Part shown: positions 43,201 to 55,050 of the stretch, one piece after another | How the letters are laid out: each line of letters opens with the position of its first letter | How positions within the stretch are numbered: the first letter of the stretch is position 1 | Assembly: GCF_032854445.1 (NCBI RefSeq) | Contig: NC_088301.1 | Span: forward strand, 33,464,402 to 33,528,401 | Direction: 5' to 3' | Length of the DNA stretch: 64,000 nucleotides | Source: Liolophura sinensis | Lineage: Eukaryota > Mollusca > Polyplacophora > Chitonida > Chitonidae | The notes under the pieces: generated by a model | Told to the model about the DNA's origin: nothing | Seen by the model: only the letters and a program-made list of their open reading frames with translations | The model's database searches: none | Made by a program: the position numbers and the translations under genes

Positions 43201-46200
43201 TTTATTAAACAAGCATCACATCATTATTTAGAACATTATTATGCAACAGTGATAAATACCAAAACTTGGTCCCAAATACCCACCGTACAAAAATATTTTC
43301 AAATACCCTTTTCTCTTGAAAGAAAAAAGTCTAAAAAAATACTAAAGATCATATTTACAAATAAGTTTTGACGCTCTTTCTTCTGATTTTGGCATCATGT
43401 TTATGTTTTCTTCTCCTTTAGGATGAATTCCTCAGTCTGCAGATGACAGTCTGATTGATTCCCAAACTGCCTGTGAATGTGTAACTTCTCAGGGCGGTCG
43501 GGTTGACAGTAGCTTCCGTGATGCCGAGTTGTCGATGTATGATTAACTCCTCAGAAATATGTACGTAATCGCACAAACAGATAATGCGGGGTATAAGCTC
43601 CAAATTAACGCGTTCAAAAAATAGCAAGTGGCGAAACACAAGCTCACAAAGTGCTCTGCACAGAAAATGGAGTACAAATGACAAATGTAGAATGGGTGAA
43701 AGCCAAAATATCACCAAACCCAGCAAGATCCTTCACAGTGAATGACAGTAAATGTGACTGCTCTCAAATGGACTTGAGTAAATCATCGCTTACAAATGGA
43801 CTTGAATGAATGACTGCGAGCTTCACAACTTCGTCACTCATATTTATAGACTAAAGTAGAGTAAATTCTGGATGGTTTGATTGTAAACATATTTACAACA
43901 CCAATACATATTTCCAGATTGTATACTCTATTTACAATGACACTAAACTCACTAACACTGAAGCCTCGAGAATGCTAGACTGAATCACAGTGCATGCTGT
44001 AACATATACAGAGTGGAAAATGTAGATCACACACTGAAAATTTTTTTTAAAAAATTAAAAATATAATACAGTGTTTAAAGATGGGGTTCGTAACACTTAC
44101 TGAATGATGCTTTTTGATTTGTTTGATATGCACAAGCATGTATATTGTTATGTGATACATTGTCATTAATTTCCAGCGCTGAAGCCAAAGTTTGCAGAGT
44201 CAGTTGATATCCAGGAACTCAGCAAAAAGCTTGTAATGGTTAATACACAGGTAAGTCTTCATAGATGAATTTTACTTTCCAAGAAGAACGACAGATTTAC
44301 CAGAAGAAGAATGCATTTACCAGTTTGTTGTTTGTTCTACAGCTCAAACAGCAGCATGTGTTTAGGAGAAATAAAAATGATGTCTGCACATATATATAAT
44401 GAGACGATGTAATGAATTTCAACCCGGAAAAGAGAACAAAATCCCTGATTCCAGTAACACATTTGTGTACAGGAAGATTATTGTTGGGGTATCCAGTGCG
44501 GTGACAGACAGTTCAGAATTTGTTTAATCTAATGCTAATTTTTTAAATCTGTTTACCATACTACATGTATCAGCAAAAAATCTTGCATGATAATTTTGTC
44601 CATCTGTTTTCCATTTAAAATTTTGTCTGTCATTAGAATTATTAATTGACATATCAGGATTAATAAATTACAGAAAGTATTTTTTTTATTTTGTATCACC
44701 AAGGATGATGAAGAGCCTTCAGATAGTAAATTTGCTCAAGATGGACAGTACATACCACGGATATTTTTCTTGAGTAAGTGGCACTTACTATGTACCCAAA
44801 GACATGTCAGACATGACATCTAAAATTAACTCCATATTTAGAAATAATATGATTGATGGGCCTGTTTGACAAAGAAAGAATTTTCAACATGCCCTGTTCT
44901 CTAAATGCATTTACATGATTTGCAAAGCTGTAAGCATGATGTTGCTATGACAACTTAACTGATGGTGGGTAGAGATGTGTGAGTGTTGTAAAAGGTCTAA
45001 GTGTTTTCTTGTCTGTAGCTGTTATGTTGAACAAAGCCACAGGTGAAAAATTGGTTTCTGTTTGTTATTTCAGATCCCGAGGGAGAAGTACTAACAGATG
45101 TAATTAATGCTCGAGGTAGTCAGAAGTATAAATATTATTACCCAGACCCCAAAGACAGTAAGTATAAGTAATACTCCAACTCTTCAGATATTGCTAATGT
45201 TTCTCCAAAGTAAAAGCTATGAGGCTATTGATATACCATGTGCTTGTAAGACATGATATAATGACCAAAATAATGCTGCAGACTATATTGAAGAACAGTC
45301 TTATAAACAAAGCAATATGTTTTGGTACTTGAAGTGCAAGATAGGAACAAAGGAAAGCAACTCCTGGTACAAGTTTGCTGAATGGAATGTCGTTAGCTGG
45401 CTTGCCTGAATGAAAGTATAATGTGCTTGCACTTGTCTTTCCAAACCTGGGATAAAGTGCTAAGAGTCAGAGCCATAATCCAGAAGATTAAATAAACTAC
45501 AAATAATTACATGTAATTAGATCAGGAAAATGGCTCTTTGGAAATAGGCATTGGAAATTTTTCAGTCACAGGCAATACTTTGGATAGCATTTGAATTTGA
45601 TTGTGGTCTTTGGTCATAAAAGATCTTAAATTTGCAATTTACACAAAAATGTAAGTAATTTAGTGAATGGGCAAGAGGCAAAAATGATCTTGTGTGAGGG
45701 AAAGGAAAGGAACAAAACACAGTTGCCATACAGTATTCTCCAAAATTGTCGTCATATCACTTGCAAATCAGTGTAGGTAAACTGTTGGTCTTCAATTCTA
45801 CACTCTATAGTTTGTTTTTTGGAAGAAGTCGTTGATGTCCTATACAAAAGTATTGTGATTTTAACATGCTGTATCGTAGATCATGAAGGAAGAAATAACG
45901 TCACCATCGTAAAGCACATGACCTGGGTAAAATGACGACTAAAGAGAGAAACTGGTCTCATTATCAGTCTTCTACGCCGAACAGCCATGGCAATAAGCGC
46001 AGCTGATAAACCCACAGCACGATTCTTCAGGCTGCCGGCCATTATGTCTCATACACTGAGAGAAAATGTGGAGATTTCCCTCCAATTTGTCGAGAAAAAA
46101 AAAACACAGCTCAACATTGTTCAACTCGCGTCAACAGTGCTGGACAAAGTCGACCCATCTGATTTGTAGTGTGGACGGGTCACTCATCTTACCTCAACAT

Positions 46201-49200
46201 GATTCAACTTGCTGTTGAGTTAACAAAAGTTGAGTGATGTTAGATAGTCAGGACGGGGCTTTAGTATGCGTACAGGTCGGCTTGAATTCATGTGTAGTAT
46301 ATATGTAAACTACTGCCGTGTCTCCAAGTCGAAAAACAACGATTACATTTCCTGGATGACTGTCTTAACCTTGATAATTACTTTTGGTAACTTGAGTGTA
46401 AGAGTGATGGAATTGCACGGAATTATTTCCATGTCTGCGGCCAATATTTTCCTCTACATGTGTGTATGCATTGGTGTCTTTTTTTAGCTTTTAGATTATG
46501 TGAAGTTTTCATGCTTTTTTGTCGAAAACTTCTGATAACATTAGTCAACCCCTATTTTTCCAGTGGTTTCATTGATTAAAGTGACAATACTCAAATATAT
46601 CTTGATGTATACATGGCTGAGTTTGCATCGAGTGAGTTAATCCTATCCACGTCCAACAAGAACATTAATTGTTTGTTGTACCTGGGCTTCGAGTATAAAA
46701 CGACCGTAGCCTAAGTTTACTGTAACTACCACAGCAGCATGGTGTTAACATGTCATGGTAGTTACAATCAACTTAGCCCATACTATCAACTTAGCCTTAT
46801 ATGTACATTATTCCTTTTATGTGTGATGACCACGAGCTGAGAGTCATGTATTCATTCTTTAGATGCAGAAGTACAGGAATGGCAATTTAAGGGTACAACA
46901 TGAAGAGTGCACATCACACAGTATTACCAATTTGTAACAATCTTCACAACCCCAGTGTACATCAGGTTCATTCGGACTTTGGTTTGTGAAAATTGTCTGT
47001 ATACAAGAATGTTACATTTTCCATTCTTCAAAGATCGATTGACACATGAAGAAAACTATATCTGTCAATATCTTTGCTTACCTTATAAGTTTGAACTACA
47101 TGAAAAAGCAATTTTTTATATAGCGCCATGCATGATGTTTAGTCTTTGATAAGATCGCAACCCAACCTATTTCTACGCGTGATAATATAACAGGTCTATC
47201 GAAGGTTGGTGCTAGCAGAGTGGTTGTCAATTAGCGCTGTTTCCATATTTATGGCCAAAACCACTTAAACAAACCCTAATATAAAGAAAGATACGTTTTA
47301 CAATTATATTCGAGTTATTGATTTTGAAACAACAGAAATGTGTGATAGCAATAAAATACCCATAAATTATAGCAAAAGATTCAAAAGTTAATATTTTATG
47401 CATGTACAGTATATCATTTCAGGAAGAGAGGGTACTAGACATTTTAGTGATCTCGCTGCTGGTGTCAGTATATTTCAGAAACAAATTATAAGGCATCAGA
47501 TGTTGGTGTATTATGGTTATAAACGACATTCAGCCATTGTGGAAGGTGTGCACAAGACGCACTAACTGAAATCGTATTGATCTTTTTATAGTAGTAACAC
47601 CTGCTATCCACGGCATATACAGTGTATACATATTTATTATTGATTCTGGCCTGTACTGGTGGAAACTGAAGGGTCAATAGATCTGTCTCTTTGGTCTGGG
47701 TCATCAGTAGTTTTTATACGCGTGTAGATCCACTGACTCGGTACCTTTAGGTATGGCAATTTTCAACCTGATTACTCAGTATTTCAGTGTTTATCTGCGT
47801 CATGATCAAGCAGGACAAAAACGGCCATTTCATTGCCGAAATGGAAGGAACTGCCCAAAGCGTGGTGAAACCATGCATGTATAGGCCCACTGTGTTTCAA
47901 TTCGGAAGAGCCAACCTTTTAACAGTGCACAAACAGCCTTAATTTCGTGCGTCTACAACATGTTTGTGGATTGTTAAAAACTCTAAATGTCTCGCTAAAA
48001 ACCTTAACGCTCAAATACATGTGCCGTATAGGTACATCTCCACTTGGGATTTCTCCAGTCTCTTTATTACTGTTCCTGACAAATTTCATCGCTAATTATT
48101 GCGGTGTTTAGTGAACTGAATACCGCTGCATGTACATTAACGTCAAAGGCAACAAAGCCGTCTTCATGTTCCATTGCATACAAGGGTTACCAGTCTTGTT
48201 TCGTTGTTCGTTGAGTTACTCGAATTTCTTAATACTAACATCTATGTGAAATGCGAGGAAACCATATTTCAGTAGTATGGATGTATTCCAAAGGGTATTA
48301 ACTGTGTCCCCCTTTAGGCTGACTTATACTTCTCGTATGAATGCAGAACTATATGCAGAAATTATTAAAAAGTAACCTTTCTCATTCGGTAAACAGTATA
48401 TTGATGATCTGATAGCGTAAACAACCCATATGGATGAATTTTAAGGAAACTACACTCCCCAGATGGTACCCCATTACCGTTCGTAATGTTCATAATGTAT
48501 ACACTTAAGGTTGTACACCACTGTTTTCACTGGAGGTATACAAGAGCGTGTGATCAACCTTGAGGAGTAGTCTCCCTTCACCGTGTATTCGTTGTGTGCC
48601 CTTACATTGATCATTGAGTTGTGAACTATTGGTTGACGTGGCATCTCTGAAAAAGCGAAACGACATTTGCAAGTTGTATTGTAACACAAGCATGCTGTTG
48701 ATATATCTCATAATTTCCCTTGTCTAGCGTGAAAAAATGTTTATGCTTTACTAGCTTGGAAATGAAATTTTTTCCCAAAGATCTAGTTGTGTTGCTCTTC
48801 ATATGAAGTAAGATGCTGCAAACGAGCACTGGGTGAAGGTATAGCTCAGTGGTAGAGCATTGGACTGCTGATCGAATGGTCCTGGGTTCAGTCGCGGGTG
48901 TCCCCTTGTTTTCAGTTTCCATGATAGAGTGAACCTCTACTTGAAAACAGAATTTGACCGTGAGATGTATGTGTATATTACAGAATTAGTTATCAGCCCA
49001 TGTCAGGTAATCGTTGATCTATATTTTATATGTAGAAGGCTGATCTAGAAACTTACTCATTCACACTTTGTTCATCTACATTTACATATGAAACTATATT
49101 GGCTGAATATAAGTTTATCAGTTTATAGGTGGATGAAATTAATGCCTTCAAAATGTATATATTTATTCAGAATCATGATGGTGGTGTATGTTGCATATGT

Positions 49201-49455
49201 TAGTAAAAAAATTAACAGAATTAGATAAAAAAGAATCAAATTAATATATCTAGTGTGAAATTTAATGTTTATCATTGTTCATGAATTATAAGATTAATTC
49301 CATGAATTATAAGATGATGTTTCTTGGGGACCAGTGTAAGTGGCAGAACATCTATCTAACCAATATACTATTTGTGTATTTCAGTTGCTGATTCGATGAG
49401 GCGAGTTCTTCAGGGTACAACAGAAACCTCTGATAAACGTGGGGGAGAATTATAA
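40219..49455 (+). CDS. TXNDC12: TXNDC12-like endoplasmic-reticulum thioredoxin (ERp18/ERp19)
   Basis: ER-lumenal thiol-disulfide oxidoreductase of the TXNDC12/AGR group, acting in disulfide formation. Seven exons: 40219-40297, 41882-41942, 42233-42285, 44177-44250, 44704-44773, 45074-45157, 49385-49455; all GT-AG and in phase; 163 residues, near the usual ~170. The start ATG gives a signal peptide (MAGSNVLACL then SVTLCVSLSLA, 1-21). WGDKVDWVSLEEGL and KPLMVIIHKSWCGACK follow; the CGAC redox motif at 60-63 matches TXNDC12 and separates it from AGR2/AGR3, which lack the second Cys. Further on, YIPRIFFL holds the cis-proline. The C terminus is RGGEL, a weak-looking KDEL-type retrieval signal. 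Intron 3 contains a 1.5-kb LTR-like element and intron 6 is over 4 kb with no recognised gene. Head-to-head with MTR4. Confidence 0.95.
40475..40545 (+). repeat. Degenerate tRNA-like 3' half
   Basis: ACGATCGAGTTGCAGGTTCGATCCCAGC looks like the anticodon-arm end and T arm of a tRNA, with a perfect B box, but no convincing 5' half precedes it. It is probably a relic of another tRNA-derived SINE. It lies in TXNDC12 intron 1. Confidence 0.35.
40653..40879 (-). mobile_element. SINE-like element, family 2, truncated, with target-site duplication
   Basis: It starts with (GAGT)n, then CTTGGGGTTTAACGTTGTAC and TTTTTCAGTCATATGACG, and continues through CCTCCTTGTTGCAGGACGG and CGAGCCATTATACTGATACG. It is flanked by a perfect 12-base direct repeat TGATTGGTTTGA (40641-40652 and 40880-40891). 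It is colinear with the longer copy at 51376-51720 but lacks that copy's 5' third. It lies in TXNDC12 intron 1. Confidence 0.88.
42541..44095 (-). mobile_element. Solo-LTR-like element in TXNDC12 intron 3
   Basis: The interval is bounded by TGTTAC (42541) and GTAACA (ending 44095), the TG...CA ends with short inverted termini typical of LTRs. On the minus strand it begins TGTTACGAACCCCATC, holds a TATA box (TCTATAAATA, plus 43841-43852) about 250 bases in, and ends CCCTTACAGTAACA. About 1.55 kb, of which about 465 is a nested inverted-repeat element. No gag, protease or reverse transcriptase frame exists, hence 'solo'. A flanking 4-6-base duplication was not clear, which weakens the call. A 102-codon open frame inside is not conserved-looking. 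Confidence 0.55.
42895..43360. mobile_element. Long terminal-inverted-repeat (MITE/foldback) element, nested
   Basis: GTAGGGTGGGTATTTGGGAC (about 42959) has its near-exact inverse at 43261-43290, and similarity extends over about 70 bases strongly and 100 bases weakly at each end (left 42895-43000, right 43247-43360). The interior is AT-rich and non-coding. It lies inside the LTR-like element and so inserted after it. Confidence 0.85.
48835..48905 (+). pseudogene. tRNA-like sequence, Cys-type body with GCT anticodon
   Basis: 71 bases fold as a cloverleaf: acceptor GAAGGTA/TGTCCCC, D arm GCTC..GAGC, anticodon loop CTGCTGA, T arm CTGGG/GCGGG. The A box TAGCTCAGTGG is perfect and the overall sequence is closest to animal tRNA-Cys. 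The anticodon position reads GCT (Ser) instead of GCA, and the acceptor has two mismatches, the anticodon stem one and the T stem two; the B box is damaged (GGTTCAGTC). A serine tRNA would also need a long variable arm, which is absent. Best read as a tRNA-Cys-derived pseudogene or SINE head rather than a working tRNA. It lies in TXNDC12 intron 6. Confidence 0.7.
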
Positions 49456-50365
49456 ACCAGGCAGGATATATAGAAGATGATCAATCTGATTAAAGTCAGG
49501 TCGTATGTACGTGGTTATATCCCTAACCTTAGCCAAACAATATACATACTGATTATAATTGGATTGAGAAAATGATGCATCCTATTTCTGTTTGCAGTCA
49601 TTTGGAATGATATTTGGGTTTATTCAAGTAGTAATCACACATACCAAATCAGTCATTGAATTTAAAAAGTCAGAATTATTAAAAACTTAGTAACCATCAG
49701 CTTTATTTTCGTTCCAAAGCTCAAAAAAAAAAATGCTTGAGGTAGAATTTTACTGGAAATTGCTAGCAGTTTACTTATGACGAATGTTAAACTGATCAGT
49801 GGTTACTAATTTTCATTCTTTTGGCTAAATTAATTGTTACCTTTATACAACCAGGACAGATAGTGAATGAATTATCTTTACTCGGGTATCTGTATTATTC
49901 GAAAGTAAAGGTAAATGTGTAATACAATAATCCACATACATTTACTTTCTGACTTTTGAGGTTCTTGAAGGAAATTCTCAATTCATGGTGGAGAAATGAA
50001 GAAAAAAAATTTATTCCATTTGATAGGTTGTAACTATTGCATGTAAATACATGTGTTACCTGTATTTTCAGTTATAATTTCTCCATGAGGATTTGTTACT
50101 CATTGTGGTCGTGGAAAATGGTTGTTAGCAAGGACTGTTCGTTTACTTTTTTGCATTATATGTTTATTATCCATACCTATGTGTAATGTGCTTATGTGTG
50201 CCCTAGAATTTTTTTTTCTGTAAGACTGTAAGAGCTCTCAACGTTTTTTTGTTCAGCTATTCCTTTTGTCCTACATTGTACAGTGTAGCAAGCTTAGTTT
50301 ACTTACAAATTGGCCAATCGTGGCTGTTGAATGTCTCACGCGATTTTCACGGATGAACAGCTATT

Positions 50366-50371
50366 AATAAA
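50366..50371 (+). terminator. Possible TXNDC12 poly(A) signal
   Basis: AATAAA about 0.9 kb after the stop codon; a second at 50501-50506 is followed by a GT-rich stretch (GCGTGTATAGTATC). Either could be used. Confidence 0.35.
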
Positions 50372-51375
50372 TATATATTTGCACAGCTTAAGTTTTGAAA
50401 CACTTGCTCGATGATTTAATGTAAATGCCAGGTGGTTGTTTCAAGATTTATAATTAGTCATGGTGTAAGTGAAATATTGTTTAGTACACCATATCAGGTA
50501 AATAAATATGCGTGTATAGTATCAGTTGGTCCCCGATTCCACCGTGCTCGATCAAAGATTTGCTGATACGATCTAAGTGATGTAAAACGTGAGTGTAGAC
50601 CAACAGCCATATCTTTGGCCAATGAAGACACGCGTATAGTATATTATCAGCCTACACAATAAGATTATACATTGGCAATAAAGTGACCAATAGATACAGT
50701 GATTCCTGAGATATTCAGATGGAATATCGTTTGTACCTTTTCACTGAACCGAGTGAAGAAATAACGTCCCAAAGCTTTCGCAATAACCGAAGGCATCATC
50801 GTTGTTAGGCCAACATGGCCAGCCGGACAATGTTTCGCCAAATAGAGACCCGATCGCACCGAAGCATTACGGTGCAGTTATTGACCAATCTGAACTGGAT
50901 AATTGGCCTGTATATGCTGTCGAAATTCTGCCATTAATGAGCATTCATGATTGCAAGCATAAGTTATTTGTGTTTTTGTTAGTATGTTTATTTAGACCAG
51001 ACATTTTTTTGGCAATAAACTACATGTATATGTGCTGCTGTATGTTCTAACTATGTGTTTTGAATTGTTCTCTGGTATTGGGTCTCACTGAATAATATTC
51101 CTGTTTGGATCAGATTTTCCATCCCAATCTCTTAATCTGTATATGATACATATATATGTTTAGTTATATAATATTACATAAATGGATTTTTTTAGCTTTA
51201 TTAATTCACACATAATATTGCATGAAATAGGATTTCACAAAATTGCAGTTTGATCTTTAACAATGCGTATACAATACTGTACTATAATATCACCGATGAA
51301 ACTCATGTCACCTTACAGTATGATCATATATGCGAAAACCATACCGTTCGTCCGTCCATCCGTTCATAACCTCAT

Positions 51376-51720
51376 CCGGGGTGATAGATCCAGAGTCAAT
51401 CCTGGGTCAGGTCACACCTAAAACCTTAAAAGAGGAAGTTGTAGCTTCATCGCTTGGCGATCAGCATTAAGGGGATACTACAACGACTGGTTGGACCGTA
51501 TCAGTAAAATAGTTCGACTGGAGCGCTTACTTGCCTTTGGTTTAGACGCCTCAGTGAAACAGCACCAGACAAAAGAGCGGTGGAAATCCGTCCTGCAAAA
51601 AGAAGGCACATTATACGTAAATGCACTCTAAGGACTCCTTGTCGTCATATGACTGAAAAATTGTTGGGTTCGACGTTAAACTCTAAGCACGCACTCACTC
51701 ACTCACTCACTCACTCACTC
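51376..51720 (+). mobile_element. SINE-like element, family 2, longest copy
   Basis: 345 bp in sense orientation: 5' part CCGGGGTGATAGATCC and ACACCTAAAACCTTAAAAGA, middle shared with 40653-40879, 3' core GTCATATGACTGAAAAATTG then TCGACGTTAAACTCTAAG and an (ACTC)n tail. Flanked by CATAACCTCAT (51365-51375) and CATAGCCTCAT (51721-51731), a target-site duplication with one mismatch. I do not see a clear tRNA head; the 5' origin is unresolved. Confidence 0.85.
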
Positions 51721-53062
51721 CATAGCCTCATACATTCTATGGATCTCCCTTCGTGTGTCCTCCGACGTTGCGAAACGTCCTGGGTAGTTGCCATGGCAAG
51801 CAGATAGCCAATTTTGCAGTTTTAATACTGGTGGATACATAGGTACAAAGTTGCCATCTGTTAATTTTTCTGCACCAATCGAGACCCTCTAGATTTAGGC
51901 AAAGTCCACAAACCGAATGAATCTGCAGATGTTCTAAATAATTTGTCTATTTCCGCAGTTGTCACGGTAATCAGATTGGCAGAGTTTTGTATATGCACTT
52001 GTAATTTTTGTTTTTGGTGAAAGCATGATACAAATGTGACGATGTGTCACATCGCAGACATTCCATTTCCGCTTTTGTCATATAGTGAGGCCTAAACCTT
52101 CCCTAATTCCTCTTATTTTTAGGATAGGTATTAGTAGTGTTGAAAGTAAAGATTTACATTTCTCTCCGAATTGTTTGGAAAAGTATAGATATGACTATGT
52201 TGTTACTTGGATTGACTAACTGAGTGAAAAAAAAGAGCATAATAGGTATTCTAATAATTAGGTAAAATAGGTTATTGTGCGATAAAAGCATGCACCATTT
52301 ATAAACTTTTTAATAATTTAATGAATTTATTTTATTTTAAAATGACCACATCTGACAAACTTTTATCAGTGCTGAGAAGCAGAGGGAAGTCAAGATAAAT
52401 CTAGCGTCAACTCTGTCTGTAGAATTCCACTAGTGAACCGCGCATGGGTGCTCCAAATTAATGGTCACTAGACCCATTTCTAAAAGAACCTATAACACCA
52501 GTTCCCAAAGGAATATGTAAGAAATAATTATGTAAATAGTAAAAAAAAAGCTAGTAACCTGCTATGGTAAAGCAGTCATCAGTTTTCAGAAACAGTCGAT
52601 GTTCTATATAGGCATAACGCCCATGCAGGTAAAGGTTCAAACTCGTAGTCAGGTAATAATTTCCAGGTCGAATACAAATATATCGGTATCTCATTATCTT
52701 TTATATGTGTCTTTTTTATGAACTATTTGCAATCAAAGATAGCTTATATTTAACTACATGTGCTGATCCTCTCCAGTTTACTCGGGTTGTTAACTCTTTA
52801 TACCTCGGTCAGTGGTTTATACTAACTGTTCATCTAAATGCTTATTTATTAGCAAATTACACGTCCCCTAAGCCGTTTCGTCAAGAACTCCTCCAAACAA
52901 CCTTGGACGGCTTTTATCATACCCCTTTCCCCTAAGGGCTTATTCCTGCCACGATGACTAAACAGTATAACCTCCGAAAGAACCATCCACATTTTGATAG
53001 AGAAAACAAGATTTTTCTCGTGAATTAAACAGTCAAGTCCTATCCGGTCGTACATACATGGG

Positions 53063-53190
53063 AAGGTTGGAGCAACCTGCGGATGGTCGTGGATTTCCTC
53101 AGGCTTCTGTGAGCGGTTCCCTCCCACCAATCGTATCAGTAAAATATTCTTGACTACAGCGTAAAACACAAACCAAATAAATAAATAGTC
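53063..53190 (+). mobile_element. SINE family 1, 5'-truncated
   Basis: Body (GCAACCTGCGGATGGTCGTG, CGGTTCCCTCCCACC), shortened core (AAAATATTCTTGACTACAGC, GTAAAACAC) and AAATAAATAAATA tail. Confidence 0.88.
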
Positions 53191-55050
53191 AAGTGTAAGG
53201 TGTAAGTATAATAGTGAGACGTTTCAATGCAAATTTACAAATGTACCCGAACCAGTCAAGTGCATGCATAAATGCAAAACGCATGCGTGGTACTGGCGTG
53301 TTTGGGCGATTATGCAGACACGCTATACTAGGAAGAGCAGGTAATGATCTGTTCACTTGGAAAATCTGTGTTGCCCTATTAGTATTTCAAACTTCAATCA
53401 TACCTTTATGAATAGGTAATGAAAACTGGGGCTTCCTGATACCAACAGGTTGTATAAATTAATTAAGGGATGAGTGGATTTTCTTCAAACATGCCATGGT
53501 GGGTGTTAGTATAACTAAGGAATTGTCAAAAGCAAACAATCCCATAATTGAAAAAGCTAATGCATGGAGGCAAACTTTCATTGGACTTCACTGTTGCCTA
53601 CTTTCGGTGAAATTATTGAAAACGCAAAACCTGATCGTGGAATCTGCGGTGATATTCAACATCTAACGAATTATTACAAACAAACCCACAAGATTTGTGG
53701 TTTTATCTCTCAAACAAATACTCTTGGACAAACGAGGCAGTCTCGGGTGAACCCAGACTGGGTGTATTGTTATGTATGAACAATTTTACGATGCATGTGC
53801 ACTTTGCGGGTTAACTAGATCGCAGTTTCGCCCCCTAATATAGTCTCACACAGTTCAGGAGGTTGCGTATACTCAGTATCTAAATTTGTTTATGAGAGTT
53901 TGTCTTCCTTTGTGCGTACTTTGGTACTTTAATGAATTGTTATTACTTTTGTGGTATACCAGATTGCTAGTTTCCTGTTACATGTCCACTATGCAGACTG
54001 CATGGTGCACGACTTTATGTCCCGCTTACGACTCCAATTGCAGTGGATGTGCAGTCTTAATTTTGGTGTAGATACAGAGGTTACAATGTACTGAGCCTCA
54101 CATTTGTTTAATTTCGCGGTTGCTCTGGTATCCAGACTGTTTTCCGTAGGCACTTCAGATTTTTGGTGGAAATGGACAGAGGCACTGAAGTTCTTTCCCT
54201 CAAGAGTTATACTCAATGGAATTTCCCATATACGTTTTCAAACAAAGTTATATATTTTTTCAGGCCTATATATTCAGTTCGCCTGAACTTACTTGATGTG
54301 TGTTTCCTGTTATTTTCATCCTTCTCTTGGTAAATAACAAATGAATGAACATCTATAGTCAACATCTAGTTTTCCCTGGAGTGAAATGCATGCGCACTGT
54401 AAAGGAGTGATTTTGTCTGCCTTGCCATAAATTCAGACTGACTTGGGCCGTACATAAAATAATCCCTCACATGATCCGTAAACGGATAATGTGCACTGTG
54501 TAAAACGGTAACATATTTTCCACTATTTTAATCTTTCTATATACAGTACATGTACAAGACTACAAACACAGATAATTCATATTCTTACATTTGTTTTTTT
54601 CGAAAAGTCCATCTTTTATTATTGGTTGTCCTTAATGGTCGTCAACGTGCTGTATGCCGTCATAACAATTTCAGTGAAAATGCCATCGGGTGGTGTGATT
54701 CTGGCACCGTTGACAACACCAGATCAAACACAGTGCACATTATAGCCTTATATTGTTTTGTCCAGTTGGGTTCTAAGCAAGTACCGTAACTTATTTATAT
54801 AGTGCACATTGTACAACTAACTTAAAAGAAAAACAAAAATATGCCCCATCACACAACACATTATATAAACATTTTCCTTTATATAGACTTAATTGCATTT
54901 CAATAACTGTGATCGTATATAAGCGACTATTGGACCATCAAAGCCATTAAAGATAATTGTACAAGGAAGAAAATTTATGGGTGTGTTTATATAGACTAAT
55001 TTGCATACTAGTAGCTCGCAAAACGTCGTAATTATTTATAATGAATAATA

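Noticed and set aside
43418-43726. 102-codon minus-strand open frame in TXNDC12 intron 3
   Set aside because: It is inside the LTR-like element, with no gag, protease or polymerase motif; chance frame in repeat DNA.
48626-48922. 98-codon minus-strand open frame
   Set aside because: It runs antisense through the tRNA-like sequence and has no recognisable domain.
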